Source: Sphingomonas sp. TZW2008
GTDB lineage: Bacteria > Pseudomonadota > Alphaproteobacteria > Sphingomonadales > Sphingomonadaceae
Direction: 5' to 3'
Length of the DNA: 64,000 nucleotides
Assembly: GCF_002117915.1 (NCBI RefSeq)
Contig: NZ_BDJB01000003.1
Span: forward strand, 310,001-374,000
Position 1 is the first letter of the stretch; each line of letters opens with the position of its first letter. Under the pieces are notes generated by a model. The model was not told where the DNA came from and did no database searches. It saw only the letters and a program-made list of their open reading frames with translations. Below are positions 33,835 through 43,002 of the stretch, piece after piece. The translations under genes and the position numbers were made by a program.

Positions 33835-36195
33835 ATGACTTTCCGCGCGTCCGCCATGCGTCGTCTGCCGCTCGCTTCGGCGCTTCTCGCCTCCAGCCTG
33901 CTCACCGCGCTGCCGGCTTACGCGCAGACCGCCGAGCCCGCGCCCGACACGGCCGAAGCTCTCGCGAACGATGCCGGCGGCGAGATTGTCGTCGTCGCAC
34001 GCCGGCGCGAGGAGCGGTTGGTCGACGTACCGATCGCGGTCAGCGCGCTGTCGGCGGAGCAGCTGTCGAAGAGCCAGGCGCTCGACATCTCGGGCATTCA
34101 GGGCGCGGTGCCCAACGTGAACCTCGTCCAGGGCCGCGGCACCTCCACCAACGCCAACATCTTCATCCGCGGCATCGGCCAGCCCGATGCGCTGCAGACG
34201 TTCGATCCCGCGGTCGGCATCTACGTCGACGGCGTCTATATCAGCCGCATCCAGGGCGCGCTGTTCAACCTGTTCGACGTCGAGCGGATGGAGGTGCTGC
34301 GCGGGCCGCAGGGCACGCTCTACGGCAAGAACGCGATCGGCGGCGCGGTCAACATCGTCAGCCGCAAGCCGGACCTGAACGACTTTCGCGCGAGCGGCAG
34401 CGTCACCTACGGCAGCTACGACCAGTGGCTCGTCAACGGCTATGTCTCCGCCCCGATCGTCACCGATCGCGTCGCACTCAGCGTCGCGGGCGTCTACGAC
34501 AAGCGCGACGGGCTCGTCACCGATCCGGTCACCGGCCGCAAGTTCAACGATCGCGACACGCTAGCCGGCCGCGCGATCCTGCGTTTCCAGGCGACCGACG
34601 ATCTCGATTTCAGCCTTGCGGGTGATTACACTCGCATCCGCACCGCCCCCACGCTCGGCCAGGCGACCGCGCCGCTGATCGCGACCAGCTTCACCACCGG
34701 CACGCGCGTGCTCGCGCCCGCCTATCCGCTCGGCCGCCGCTTCCGCTACGAGGCGCGCACCTCGCTCGCGCCCGGCCAGGGTCAGGACCTCGACCACGCC
34801 GGCATCGCGCTCACCGCCAACCTGAACCTCGGCGGCGGCTTCACGCTCACCTCGATCAGCGCCTTTCGCGATCTGAATTCGGATGCCTTCATCGATATCG
34901 ACGCGACGCAGTTCGAGCTCGGTGACGTCTTTGTCGGCGTGCGGCAGCAGCAATTCAGCCAGGAACTGCAGCTGAAATACGCCGGCGATCGCGTCAACGG
35001 CGTGTTCGGCCTCTACTATCTGCGCGAAGACGTGACCTCGCATCAGGAGGCCTATGCCGACAGCCTGTTCGAACTCACGCCCGCCATCCCCTTCACCTTC
35101 ACCCGCTTCATCGACGACGATCAGCGGCTCGACAGCTACGCCGCCTACGGCCAGCTGACCTACGATCTGACCGATCAGTTCTCGCTCACCGGCGGGCTGC
35201 GCTACACCAAGGAGACGAAGCGCTACGATCGCTTCACGCGCACCGTCTCGACGCTGCCCGCGCTCAACAACATCACGTTCGCCTTCCCGGGCAACCTGCC
35301 CGCGCCGCTCAATGCGGACAACGAAGTGTCGTTCGACGCCTGGACGCCGTCCGCCACGCTGTCGTTCAAGCCGACGCGCGATACGCTGCTCTACGCTTCC
35401 GCCTCGCGCGGCTTCAAATCGGGCGGGTTCAACGGCCGCGTCAACTCGCTCAACGACGTGACGGAGGTGGTGAACGGCCAGCCCGTCGTCCGTCCCTTCT
35501 TCAAGCCTGAAACGGTGTGGACGTACGAGACCGGCGCGAAGGGCAATTTCCTCGGCGGGCGCGTCAGCCTGTCGGGCGCCGCCTTCTACTCCGATTACCG
35601 TAACTTCCAGGCGCGCGTCGGCGCCGGCAACAATACGGGGACGAGCGGCGGCGCGCTGCCCGTGCTCAATGCCGGCAAGCTGCGCATCTGGGGTGTCGAG
35701 AGCGAGATCGCGGTCCGCCCGATGCCCGAATGGGCGATCCGTTCGAGCTTCGGCTATCTCAATGCCAAGTACCGCGAGTTCGACGACGCGCGCCGTGCGC
35801 CGGCCGCCAGCTTCTCGTGCAATCCCACCGGCCAGGCGATCGTCTGCAAACCCGCCTTCGCGCCGCCGATCACCTTCAGCCTCGCGTCGGACTATGCAAT
35901 CCCGCTCGGCAACGCGGGCAGCCTGACGGTCGGCGGCGACGTGCGCTTCGTCGACAAGCAGTTCCTGTCGGTCGACAATCGCCCCGGCCTGTCGGAGGAT
36001 GGCTACACGCTGTTCAACGCCTTCGTGCAATATGATGCGCCCGGCGGCCGCTACTATCTGCGTGGCGGCGTAAAGAACTTGACCAAGGAATTGTACAAGA
36101 CCGACGGGCAAGAATTCTCCAGCGTCGGCAATATCCAGACGGTCTATTACGGCGATCCACGTACCTGGAACGTAACCGCCGGCTTCCGGTTCTGA
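33835..36195 (+). CDS. TonB-dependent outer-membrane receptor
   Basis: 786 aa from the ATG at 33835, preceded by a run of G. The signal peptide ends near PAYAQT. A TonB-box-like segment (GGEIVVVARRREERLVDVPIAV) is followed by a plug domain with GIQGAVPNVNL, NIFIRGIGQPD, VGIYVDGVYI and EVLRGPQGTLYGKNAIGGAVNIVS. The 22-strand barrel ends in ...RTWNVTAGFRF with a terminal phenylalanine, as required for BAM insertion. Sphingomonads use many such receptors for aromatic compounds, glycans or siderophores; the substrate is not readable here. Control by the divergent TetR protein is likely. Confidence 0.94.
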   Translation: MTFRASAMRRLPLASALLASSLLTALPAYAQTAEPAPDTAEALANDAGGEIVVVARRREERLVDVPIAVSALSAEQLSKSQALDISGIQGAVPNVNLVQGRGTSTNANIFIRGIGQPDALQTFDPAVGIYVDGVYISRIQGALFNLFDVERMEVLRGPQGTLYGKNAIGGAVNIVSRKPDLNDFRASGSVTYGSYDQWLVNGYVSAPIVTDRVALSVAGVYDKRDGLVTDPVTGRKFNDRDTLAGRAILRFQATDDLDFSLAGDYTRIRTAPTLGQATAPLIATSFTTGTRVLAPAYPLGRRFRYEARTSLAPGQGQDLDHAGIALTANLNLGGGFTLTSISAFRDLNSDAFIDIDATQFELGDVFVGVRQQQFSQELQLKYAGDRVNGVFGLYYLREDVTSHQEAYADSLFELTPAIPFTFTRFIDDDQRLDSYAAYGQLTYDLTDQFSLTGGLRYTKETKRYDRFTRTVSTLPALNNITFAFPGNLPAPLNADNEVSFDAWTPSATLSFKPTRDTLLYASASRGFKSGGFNGRVNSLNDVTEVVNGQPVVRPFFKPETVWTYETGAKGNFLGGRVSLSGAAFYSDYRNFQARVGAGNNTGTSGGALPVLNAGKLRIWGVESEIAVRPMPEWAIRSSFGYLNAKYREFDDARRAPAASFSCNPTGQAIVCKPAFAPPITFSLASDYAIPLGNAGSLTVGGDVRFVDKQFLSVDNRPGLSEDGYTLFNAFVQYDAPGGRYYLRGGVKNLTKELYKTDGQEFSSVGNIQTVYYGDPRTWNVTAGFRF

Positions 36196-36304
36196 CGGCC
36201 GAAGGCGCCGCGCCGCGGTGCCGGTGCCCGCCACGCGGGCATCGGCCGTCACGGCCGGCGACGGCGTAGCCGATCGACCGACGACGGCGGCTTTGCCGTC
36301 GTCG
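36194..36304. terminator. Hairpin-rich region between convergent genes
   Basis: Between the receptor and prfC stops, CGACGACGGC (36279-36288) pairs perfectly with GCCGTCGTCG (36295-36304) over a 6-nt loop. Upstream, GACGGCCGA (36194-36202) pairs with TCGGCCGTC (36242-36250) and encloses a smaller TGCCCGC/GCGGGCA hairpin. There is no T-run, so termination without a U-tract is only likely, not proven. Confidence 0.42.
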
Positions 36305-36382
36305 TCGCCGACATAAAGCTCATCCGATCAGCCGCCACCTCAAACGGAAGACGGCAACGCAGATCAGCGCCTGGGATAGCCC

Positions 36383-37909
36383 TTACCGCTCGCGCGTCGC
36401 GGCGAACGTCACCTTGGCATAGCGGTCGGCGATATACCCGACCTCCCAAGCGCTCTTGGCGAGGAACACCGGATTGCCGTCGCGATCCTTCGCCAGCGCG
36501 CCGCGATTGAGCTCCATGAAGTCCTTGAGCGCGGCGGGATCGTCCGACGAAATCCAGCGCGCGGTATCGTAAGGCGACGGCTCGAGGTTCGCGCCCACCT
36601 TATACTCCGCCTCCAGCCGCGACAGCAGCACCTCGAGCTGCAGCTGCCCGACCACGCCGATGATCCAGTTCGATCCGATTTCGGGATAGAACACCTGGAT
36701 CACGCCCTCTTCGCTCAGGTCGTCCAGCGCCTTGCGCAGCTGCTTGGTCTTGGTCGGGTCCTTCAGCGCGACACGTCGCAGGATTTCCGGCGCGAAGTTC
36801 GGCAGGCCGGTGATCCGCACCCCCGGCTTCTCGCTCAGCGTGTCGCCGACGCGCAGCGTGCCATGGTTGGGAATGCCGATGATGTCCCCCGGAAACGCCT
36901 CATCGGCGATCTCGCGGTCCTGCGCGAAGAACAGGATCGGCGAATGCACCGCGATCGGCTTGCCGTGCCCCGTCGGCGTCAGCTTCATGCCGCGCTTGAA
37001 CGTGCCCGAGCACAGCCGCATGAACGCGATCCGGTCGCGATGCTGCGGGTCCATGTTGGCCTGAACCTTGAAGACGAAGCCGGTCACGTCCTTCTCGTCG
37101 GGCTGCACCGGCGCCGGCTCGGCCGGCTGCGGGCGCGGCGGCGGCGCGAAATCGGCCAGCGCGGCGATCAGCTCGGCCGGCCCGAAATCCTTGAGCGCCG
37201 ATCCAAAATAGACCGGCGTCAGGTCCCCGGCGCGATACGCCTCCGCATCGAACGGCGCATAGCCTGCCTGCGCCAGCTCGATCTCCTCGGCCACCTCCAC
37301 CGGCAGCTCGGGCGCATCCTCGGTGCGCCCCTGGAACGTCCGGCTATCGCCATCGGGGCGGCTGATGCGATTCGTCGCAAGGTCCAGCACGCCCTCGAAC
37401 GTGCCCCCCATGCCGACCGGCCAGCTCATCGGACACACGTCGAGCGCGAGCACATCGGCGATCTCGTCGAGCAGCTCGAACACCGGCCGCCCCTCGCGAT
37501 CGACCTTGTTGACGAAGGTGATGATCGGCACGTTCCTGAGGCGGCACACCTCGAACAGCTTGCGCGTCTGCGCCTCGATGCCGCGCGCCGCGTCGATCAC
37601 CATCACCGCCGAATCGACGGCGGTGAGCGTGCGGTATGTGTCCTCGCTGAAATCCTCGTGCCCCGGCGTATCGAGCAGGTTGAAGAACACGCCGTCCTTC
37701 TCGAACGTCATGACGGAGGACGTGACCGAGATGCCGCGCTGCTGCTCGATCTTCATCCAGTCCGATCGCGCGCGCCGGTTCTGGCCCCGCGCCTTGACCT
37801 CGCCGGCGAGGTGGATCGCGCCGCCGACGTACAGCAGCTTCTCGGTCAGCGTCGTCTTGCCGGCGTCGGGGTGCGAGATGATCGCGAAAGTACGGCGGGG
37901 GGATGGCAT
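36383..37909 (-). CDS. prfC: Peptide chain release factor 3
   Basis: 508 aa from the ATG at 37909 (MPSPRRTFAIISHPDAGKTT). GTPase that recycles RF1/RF2 from the ribosome. G1 is SHPDAGKTT, G3 DTPGHEDFSEDT and G4 NKVDREGRP, with the RF3-specific RARSDWMKIEQQRGISVTSS switch I. Domains II and III end VVGQLQLEVLLSRLEAEY and normal C-terminal helices. A long frame extension upstream is inside the palindromic repeat and not coding. Confidence 0.96.
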   Translation of the reverse strand: MPSPRRTFAIISHPDAGKTTLTEKLLYVGGAIHLAGEVKARGQNRRARSDWMKIEQQRGISVTSSVMTFEKDGVFFNLLDTPGHEDFSEDTYRTLTAVDSAVMVIDAARGIEAQTRKLFEVCRLRNVPIITFVNKVDREGRPVFELLDEIADVLALDVCPMSWPVGMGGTFEGVLDLATNRISRPDGDSRTFQGRTEDAPELPVEVAEEIELAQAGYAPFDAEAYRAGDLTPVYFGSALKDFGPAELIAALADFAPPPRPQPAEPAPVQPDEKDVTGFVFKVQANMDPQHRDRIAFMRLCSGTFKRGMKLTPTGHGKPIAVHSPILFFAQDREIADEAFPGDIIGIPNHGTLRVGDTLSEKPGVRITGLPNFAPEILRRVALKDPTKTKQLRKALDDLSEEGVIQVFYPEIGSNWIIGVVGQLQLEVLLSRLEAEYKVGANLEPSPYDTARWISSDDPAALKDFMELNRGALAKDRDGNPVFLAKSAWEVGYIADRYAKVTFAATRER

Positions 37910-37943
37910 GTCAGCTCTCGAATAGAAGGACGTACACAAACAT

Positions 37944-38052
37944 CCGTTCGTGCTGAGGAGGCATTGAGCTTGTCGAAATGCCGTCTCGAAGCACAGCACG
38001 TGCCCTTCGAGACAAGTCTTCGACTGCGCTCAGCCTCTCCTCAGGTTGAACC
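37944..38052. repeat. Intergenic palindromic repeat (REP-like), copy 1
   Basis: A long imperfect inverted repeat lies between prfC and thrC. The left arm begins CCGTTCGTGCTGAGGAGG and ends GTCTCGAAGCACA; the right arm begins TGCCCTTCGAGACA and ends CTCAGGTTGAACC. Its motifs (TTCGTGCTGAG, TCTCGAAG, CTTCGAGAC, CTCAGG-GAAC) recur in copy 2 at 47.3 kb. Such elements are common between genes in sphingomonads. Confidence 0.85.
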
Positions 38053-38060
38053 GACGTGGA

Positions 38061-39458
38061 TTAGGTACGCGGTGTCGCGCGTCCGGCGATATAGTCGCTC
38101 ACCGCGCCAAAAGTAGCGTCGAGCGTGACGAGCGCCTCCTCGCGCTCGAACAGGTCGCCGACGCGCGACGGCAGGTTCGGGCTCACTCCGGTCGCGCGCT
38201 CGACCGCCTCGGGGAATTTCGCCGGATGCGCGGTCGCCAGCGTCACCATCGGCGCGGCGACACCTGCCTGGCGCGCGGCTGCGAGCGCGATCGCGGTATG
38301 CGGGTCGATCACCTCGCCGGCGTGTTCGCACGCCCAGCGCATCGCCATCGCCATGCCATCGGCGTCGATGCTGGCGCTCGTCAGCAGCGCCGCCGCGCCC
38401 TCGTGCTGCGCGTTGGTCAGCCGCATCGCCCTCGACGTCTCGAAACCGCCCATCTGCCCCGCCAGCGCCACCCCGTCGCGCCCGCCCAGATCGAACAACA
38501 GTCGCTCGAAATTGCTCGACACCTGGATGTCCATCGACGGTGTCGCGGTCGGCACCACGCTCGCCGAGGAATAATCGCCGTTGGACAGTGCGCGATGCAG
38601 GATGTCGTTGACGTTGGTGGCGACGATCAGCTTGGCGATCGGCAACCCCATCTTGGCCGCAACATAACCCGCGAAGACGTCTCCGAAATTGCCCGTCGGC
38701 ACGCTGAACGCGATCGCGCGCTCGGGTGCGCCCAGCCGCACGGCGGCGTAGAAGTAATAGACCACCTGCGCCATCAGCCGCGCCCAGTTGATCGAATTGA
38801 CCGCGCTCAGCCGGAACCGCCCGGCGAAGCCGCGATCGTTGAACATCGCCTTCACCAGCGCCTGCGCTGTATCGAAATCACCGCGGATCGCGATATTGTG
38901 GACGTTGGGCGCCTGCACCGTCGTCATCTGCCGCCGCTGCACCTCGCTCACCCGGCCGGCCGGATGCAGCATGAAGATGTCGATCCCCGCGCGCCCCGCC
39001 ACCGCATCGATCGCCGCCGACCCGGTATCTCCGCTAGTCGCGCCGACGATCGTCAGCGGCGCGCCATCGTCTTCCTTCAGGAATCGCTCGAACAGCAGCC
39101 CGAGCAGCTGCAGCGCCACGTCCTTGAACGCCAGCGTCGGGCCATGGAACAGCTCCAGCACCCACTGATCGTGATCGAGCTGCCGCAGCGGCGTCACCGC
39201 GGCGTGCGCGAAGCGGCCATAGGCCTGTTCGCACAGCGCGCGCAGCTCGTCGTGCGACAGCGCGTCGCCGACGAACGGCGCCATCACCGCCACCGCCGTG
39301 TCGACATACGACAGCCCCGCCATGCCGGCGATCGCGTCGCGGCTCAGCGTCGGCCAGTGCTCGGGTATGTAGAGCCCGCCGTCAGACGCGAGCCCGGCGA
39401 GCGTCGCACCGCGAAAGTCGAGCGTCGGGGCGGTCCCGCGGGTACTGATGTAGCGCAT
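38061..39458 (-). CDS. thrC: Threonine synthase
   Basis: 465 aa. PLP enzyme converting O-phospho-L-homoserine to threonine. The active-site lysine is in LAFKDVALQ (Lys112), preceded by LELFHGPT; VGATSGDTGSAAIDA and SVPTGNFGDVFAGYVA bind phosphate. N-terminal MRYISTRGTAP is the standard start for the long (class 1) form. It is the last gene of the minus-strand block with SURF1 and the oxidase genes, an arrangement frequent in sphingomonads. Confidence 0.96.
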   Translation of the reverse strand: MRYISTRGTAPTLDFRGATLAGLASDGGLYIPEHWPTLSRDAIAGMAGLSYVDTAVAVMAPFVGDALSHDELRALCEQAYGRFAHAAVTPLRQLDHDQWVLELFHGPTLAFKDVALQLLGLLFERFLKEDDGAPLTIVGATSGDTGSAAIDAVAGRAGIDIFMLHPAGRVSEVQRRQMTTVQAPNVHNIAIRGDFDTAQALVKAMFNDRGFAGRFRLSAVNSINWARLMAQVVYYFYAAVRLGAPERAIAFSVPTGNFGDVFAGYVAAKMGLPIAKLIVATNVNDILHRALSNGDYSSASVVPTATPSMDIQVSSNFERLLFDLGGRDGVALAGQMGGFETSRAMRLTNAQHEGAAALLTSASIDADGMAMAMRWACEHAGEVIDPHTAIALAAARQAGVAAPMVTLATAHPAKFPEAVERATGVSPNLPSRVGDLFEREEALVTLDATFGAVSDYIAGRATPRT

Positions 39459-39537
39459 GGGCCCGCCGGTTAGCCGCCCCGCGGGGCGAGAACAACCGTA
39501 GCTCGTCTATCCCGCCACCGAACGCCGGTTTGCCGCC

Positions 39538-40188
39538 TTAGGCCTCCCGGCGCGCCCGCCAGCGGTGACGCAGCGCCACGACGTATACCACCGCCGCCAC
39601 CGCGGCGAAGAAGAACCACTGGCCGGCATAGGCGAGGTGATTGTTCGGCACGAGGCCGACGTCGGGCCGCGTGTTTGCCGAAAGGTCACCGATCGGGCGG
39701 TCGGCGACCAGCAGCATCTGCTGCGGCACGCGCCGGATCAGCCGCAGCCCGAGCGGCGTCGCATCGGGCGCGTGGCTGATCCAGCCGCTCACCGCCCCGC
39801 CCGTCCAGCTAACCATGCGCATCGGGTCGCGCGTCGTCCCCAACTGCACCTTGAAGGTCGGCGCGTCCGGCGCCGAACGGCATTCGGCGATCAGGCGATA
39901 TCCCGCACCCCCTGCCCCAGCACGGCCTATTCCGACCACCTCCCGGCACGTCGCGGCGCTGCGCCGGAAGAGCAGCGAATCATCGGGTGCCAGCGGAAAG
40001 GCGACCGGCGGCCGCGCCGGATTCGCCGCCAGCTGCGCGAGCTGAGCCTCCTTCTCGGGCAAGCGGATCAGCAACTGCCACAGCCCGAGCGCGATCATCA
40101 GCGCGATCGCCAGCGCGACGATCAGCGACGCCACGATCGGCACCCGCCGTCCCGCCTGCCGCGTCTCGTTCAGCGTCGATCCTGCCAT
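39538..40188 (-). CDS. SURF1 family cytochrome oxidase assembly protein
   Basis: 216 aa from the ATG at 40188. Helps insert haem a into oxidase subunit I. The layout is the SURF1 one: an N-terminal transmembrane helix (about 18-38) with GLWQLLIRLPEKEAQLAQL following, a periplasmic domain, and a C-terminal helix after PNNHLAYAGQWFFFA. The family signature NNHLxYAxQWF is complete. It lies between ctaE and thrC on the same strand. Confidence 0.92.
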   Translation of the reverse strand: MAGSTLNETRQAGRRVPIVASLIVALAIALMIALGLWQLLIRLPEKEAQLAQLAANPARPPVAFPLAPDDSLLFRRSAATCREVVGIGRAGAGGAGYRLIAECRSAPDAPTFKVQLGTTRDPMRMVSWTGGAVSGWISHAPDATPLGLRLIRRVPQQMLLVADRPIGDLSANTRPDVGLVPNNHLAYAGQWFFFAAVAAVVYVVALRHRWRARREA

Positions 40189-40223
40189 GCGCTCACCCGT
40201 CGCCTGCCCTGCCCCAAACAGCA

Positions 40224-40253
40224 AGGGCGCGGTCCCCTGCGGAACCGCGCCCT
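40224..40253 (-). terminator. Hairpin between ctaE and SURF1
   Basis: AGGGCGCGGT and ACCGCGCCCT form a perfect 10-bp stem with a 10-nt loop. The minus-strand tail after it (TTGCTGTTTGG) is only weakly T-rich. It may reduce transcription into SURF1 and thrC or protect the upstream mRNA. Confidence 0.5.
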
Positions 40254-40277
40254 CCCCGTGCTCATCAATGGTGCCGG

Positions 40278-41201
40278 TCAGCCGCCGTGTACCGGTGCAC
40301 CCCAGCCGCCCCAGATGTAGATCGAGACGAACAGGAACAGCCACACCACGTCGACGAAGTGCCAGTACCAGGCCGCCGCTTCGAAGCCAAAGTGCTGCTT
40401 GGGCGTGAAGTCACCCTTGTAGGCGCGGATCAGGCAGACGATCAGGAAGATCGTGCCGATGACGACGTGGAAGCCATGGAAGCCCGTCGCCATAAAGAAC
40501 GACGCGCCGTAGTTGATGCCCTTGAACGGGAACGGCGCATGCATGTATTCGTACGCCTGGATCGCGCTGAAGATCAGGCCAAGCACGATCGTCAGCCACA
40601 GCCCCTTCAGCACGCTGTCGCGCTCGCCGACGCCCAGCAGCCCCCACGCACCGCGCTTCTCGCCGCCGCGCTGATTGTGGATCAGCCCGTGGTGGGCCCA
40701 GGTGACGGTGGTGCCCGACAGCAGCAGGATCAGCGTGTTGAGCAACGGCAGCTCGAACGCGTTGATGACTTCCAGCCCCTTGGGCGGCCACTGCGCGATG
40801 ATCGCCGCGGCGTCGCTGCTGCGCTCCACCGCGCCGTCGACGAAGGCGATCGCATCGGGGAACAGCGCGAAATCGAAATACGCCCAGAACCAGCCGACGA
40901 AGAACATCACTTCGGACGCGATGAACAGGATCATGCCGTAGCGGAAGTGCAGCTGCACCACCGGCGTGTGATCGCCCGCATGCGCTTCCTTGATGACGTT
41001 GCGCCACCAGCTGTACGCGGAGAACAGCACCGCAAGGAGGCCGGCAAAGAACAGGATGCCGCCGCCGTTCGGCTTGCCGACGTGGCCGCCGTGCATCCAC
41101 ATGATGCCGCCCGCCGCCATCGCCAGCGCGGAAAAGGCGCTGATCATCGGCCAGGGATCGGGGGGCAGGATATGATATTGGTGGTTCTTGGCGCCGGCCA
41201 T
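40278..41201 (-). CDS. ctaE: Cytochrome c oxidase subunit III
   Basis: 307 aa, seven transmembrane helices. Typical start MAGAKNHQYHILPPDPWP, then LHFRYGMILFIASEVMFFVGWFWAYFD, TVTWAHHGL, GLIFSAIQAYEYMHAPFPF and GFHGFHVVIGTIFL, ending HFGFEAAAWYWHFVDVVWLFLFV. All are subunit III landmarks of the aa3-type oxidase. AGGGA lies before the ATG. The subunit I and II genes are not in this block. Confidence 0.96.
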   Translation of the reverse strand: MAGAKNHQYHILPPDPWPMISAFSALAMAAGGIMWMHGGHVGKPNGGGILFFAGLLAVLFSAYSWWRNVIKEAHAGDHTPVVQLHFRYGMILFIASEVMFFVGWFWAYFDFALFPDAIAFVDGAVERSSDAAAIIAQWPPKGLEVINAFELPLLNTLILLLSGTTVTWAHHGLIHNQRGGEKRGAWGLLGVGERDSVLKGLWLTIVLGLIFSAIQAYEYMHAPFPFKGINYGASFFMATGFHGFHVVIGTIFLIVCLIRAYKGDFTPKQHFGFEAAAWYWHFVDVVWLFLFVSIYIWGGWGAPVHGG

Positions 41202-41236
41202 CTGGCTTTCCCTGTCAGTACGCTGTTGCGACCCGC

Positions 41237-41782
41237 TTAGCTTGGCGTCTTGCCGGAATCCACCGGGTAAAACGTGTAGCTGAGCGTGATCGTGTCGATG
41301 TCGCGCGCGTCGGGATCGTCGCGGATCTTGGGATCGACGAAATAGATCACCGGCATGCGCACCGTCTCACCCGGCTTCAGCGTCTGCTGGGTGAAGCAGA
41401 AACACTCGATCTTGGTGAAATATTTGCCCGCCTGGTCGGGGGTGACGTTGAACGTCGCCGTGCCCGTCACCGGCTGCGCCGCGCGGTTGGTCGCGGTGAA
41501 GAACGCCATCGTGCGCGCGCCGATCGCCACCGTCTGGCTGGCCTGTTCGGGGGCGAAGCGCCACGGCAGCCGGGTGTTGGTGTTGGCGTCGAAATCGACG
41601 CGGATCTCGCCGCCCACCGCGCCGGGCGCCACCAGCCCGCGCTGCGTCGTGCCGTTCAGCCCGGTCACCTGGCAGAACAGGCGGTACAAAGGCACGCTGG
41701 CGAAGGCGAGCCCGGTCATGAAGCAGATACCCAGCACCGCGAGCGCCGCAGTGCGCGCCTTGCCGGAGAAAACGCGGATCAT
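41237..41782 (-). CDS. ctaG: Cytochrome c oxidase assembly protein CtaG (Cox11)
   Basis: 181 aa. Copper chaperone for the CuB centre of subunit I. A transmembrane helix (about 10-30) with VPLYRLFCQVTGLNGTTQRG is followed by the periplasmic domain with copper-binding cysteines in KIECFCFTQQTLKPGE. It overlaps the small upstream gene by 4 bp (ATGA). Confidence 0.95.
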   Translation of the reverse strand: MIRVFSGKARTAALAVLGICFMTGLAFASVPLYRLFCQVTGLNGTTQRGLVAPGAVGGEIRVDFDANTNTRLPWRFAPEQASQTVAIGARTMAFFTATNRAAQPVTGTATFNVTPDQAGKYFTKIECFCFTQQTLKPGETVRMPVIYFVDPKIRDDPDARDIDTITLSYTFYPVDSGKTPS

Positions 41783-41934
41783 CCGACCGTCACGCCCTGC
41801 TGGATCTTCACCAGCGAGATCGCGAACACCAGGATCACGAACGCCCCCAGCAGCAGCGCCATCACGATCGAGCGCCCTTTCTGACGCCGCCGGATCAATT
41901 CTTCCTGCGTCAGCCTGTCATCGTCTTGCATCAT
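41779..41934 (-). CDS. Small CoxF-like single-helix protein
   Basis: 51 aa: a charged N-terminus ([21 protein letters not shown]) followed by one transmembrane helix (about 24-44). Small genes with this layout are commonly found between ctaB and ctaG in alphaproteobacteria and are annotated as CoxF. It overlaps ctaB by 4 bp at its start and ctaG by 4 bp at its end. It is too short to appear as a separate long frame but is clearly in the translational chain. Confidence 0.85.
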   Translation of the reverse strand: MMQDDDRLTQEELIRRRQKGRSIVMALLLGAFVILVFAISLVKIQQGVTVG

Positions 41935-42830
41935 GCCATCCACCGATCGACGACGAGCGCGCCGAACACCACGAAGAGATAAAGGATCGAGAATTTGAAG
42001 AGGCCCTTTTCGGGCAGCATCGCATCGTCCGCGCCGGTCGTGCGCGCCGCGACGCGCACCGCCAGCAGCGCGAACCACGCCGTCATCGCCAGCGATACGA
42101 CGCCGTAGATGGCGCCTGTCAGCCCCAGCGGCCACGGCGCGATCGCGACGAACGCCATCGGGATCGTGTAGAGCCCGATCTGCCGCCGCGTCACGCGCTC
42201 GCCCGCCACCACCGGCAGCATCGGCACGCCGGCGTTGGCGTAGTCGGTCTCGACGAACAGCGCGAGCGCCCAGAAATGCGGCGGCGTCCACAGGAAGACG
42301 AGCATGAACAAGAGCAGCGGCAGCAGCGCCACCTGCCCCGTCGCCGCGGCCCAGCCGATCAGCGGCGGAAACGCCCCCGCCGCGCCGCCGATGACGATGT
42401 TCTGCGGCGTCCGTCGCTTGAGCCACACGGTATAGACGAGGACGTAGAACAGGATCGAGATCGCCAGGATCGCCGCGGCGGCATAGTTCAGCGCCAACCC
42501 CATCAGGATCACCGAAAAGGCGCTCAGCCCGACGCCGAAGTGGAGCGCCGCCTGCCGATCCATCCGCCCCGCGGGCAGCGGGCGCTGCGCGGTGCGCTTC
42601 ATCACCGCGTCGATATCGGCCTCATACCATTGGTTGAGCGCGCCCGCCGCGCCCGCGCCCAGCGCGATGCACAGGATCGCGGTGAAGCCCAGCACCGGAT
42701 GGATCGGCACGGGCGCCGCCAGCATGCCGCACAGCCCGGTGAAGACGACGAGCGTCATCACCCGCGGCTTGGTCAGCGCCAGGAAATCGCGCCAGTCGGC
42801 CGGCGGTAGCAGGGGGGCGGTCGGTGTCAT
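41931..42830 (-). CDS. ctaB: Protohaem IX farnesyltransferase (haem O synthase)
   Basis: 299 aa from the ATG at 42830 ([23 protein letters not shown]). Adds a farnesyl group to haem b to make haem O. The UbiA-family first aspartate motif [21 protein letters not shown] and the second ([19 protein letters not shown]) are intact, with about nine membrane helices. Upstream ATGs are in frame but add basic low-complexity sequence. Nothing resembling coxA or coxB lies in the 172-bp gap upstream. Confidence 0.95.
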   Translation of the reverse strand: MTPTAPLLPPADWRDFLALTKPRVMTLVVFTGLCGMLAAPVPIHPVLGFTAILCIALGAGAAGALNQWYEADIDAVMKRTAQRPLPAGRMDRQAALHFGVGLSAFSVILMGLALNYAAAAILAISILFYVLVYTVWLKRRTPQNIVIGGAAGAFPPLIGWAAATGQVALLPLLLFMLVFLWTPPHFWALALFVETDYANAGVPMLPVVAGERVTRRQIGLYTIPMAFVAIAPWPLGLTGAIYGVVSLAMTAWFALLAVRVAARTTGADDAMLPEKGLFKFSILYLFVVFGALVVDRWMA

Positions 42831-43002
42831 CGGTTCGCGACGCGCCATACGCCGATGCATCGCGAGGGGGAAGGGCGTCGCGCCGCACGATGCCGGCACC
42901 GCTACGGTCGACCGATACCGGTGCAGCGCGCCACAGCGTACCGCGAGGCAGGTACCCCGCGCCGATAGCAGGCCGTCCGTGATGGCGAGACGTCGTCGAT
43001 CC

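Noticed and set aside
34561..36252. 563-codon minus-strand frame opposite the TonB-dependent receptor
   Set aside because: The receptor on the plus strand has signal peptide, plug and C-terminal phenylalanine. The antisense product has no signal or domain.
42831..43002. Remnant of coxA or coxB upstream of ctaB
   Set aside because: I read all frames of the 172-bp gap and saw no haem-copper oxidase motif or truncated C-terminus.
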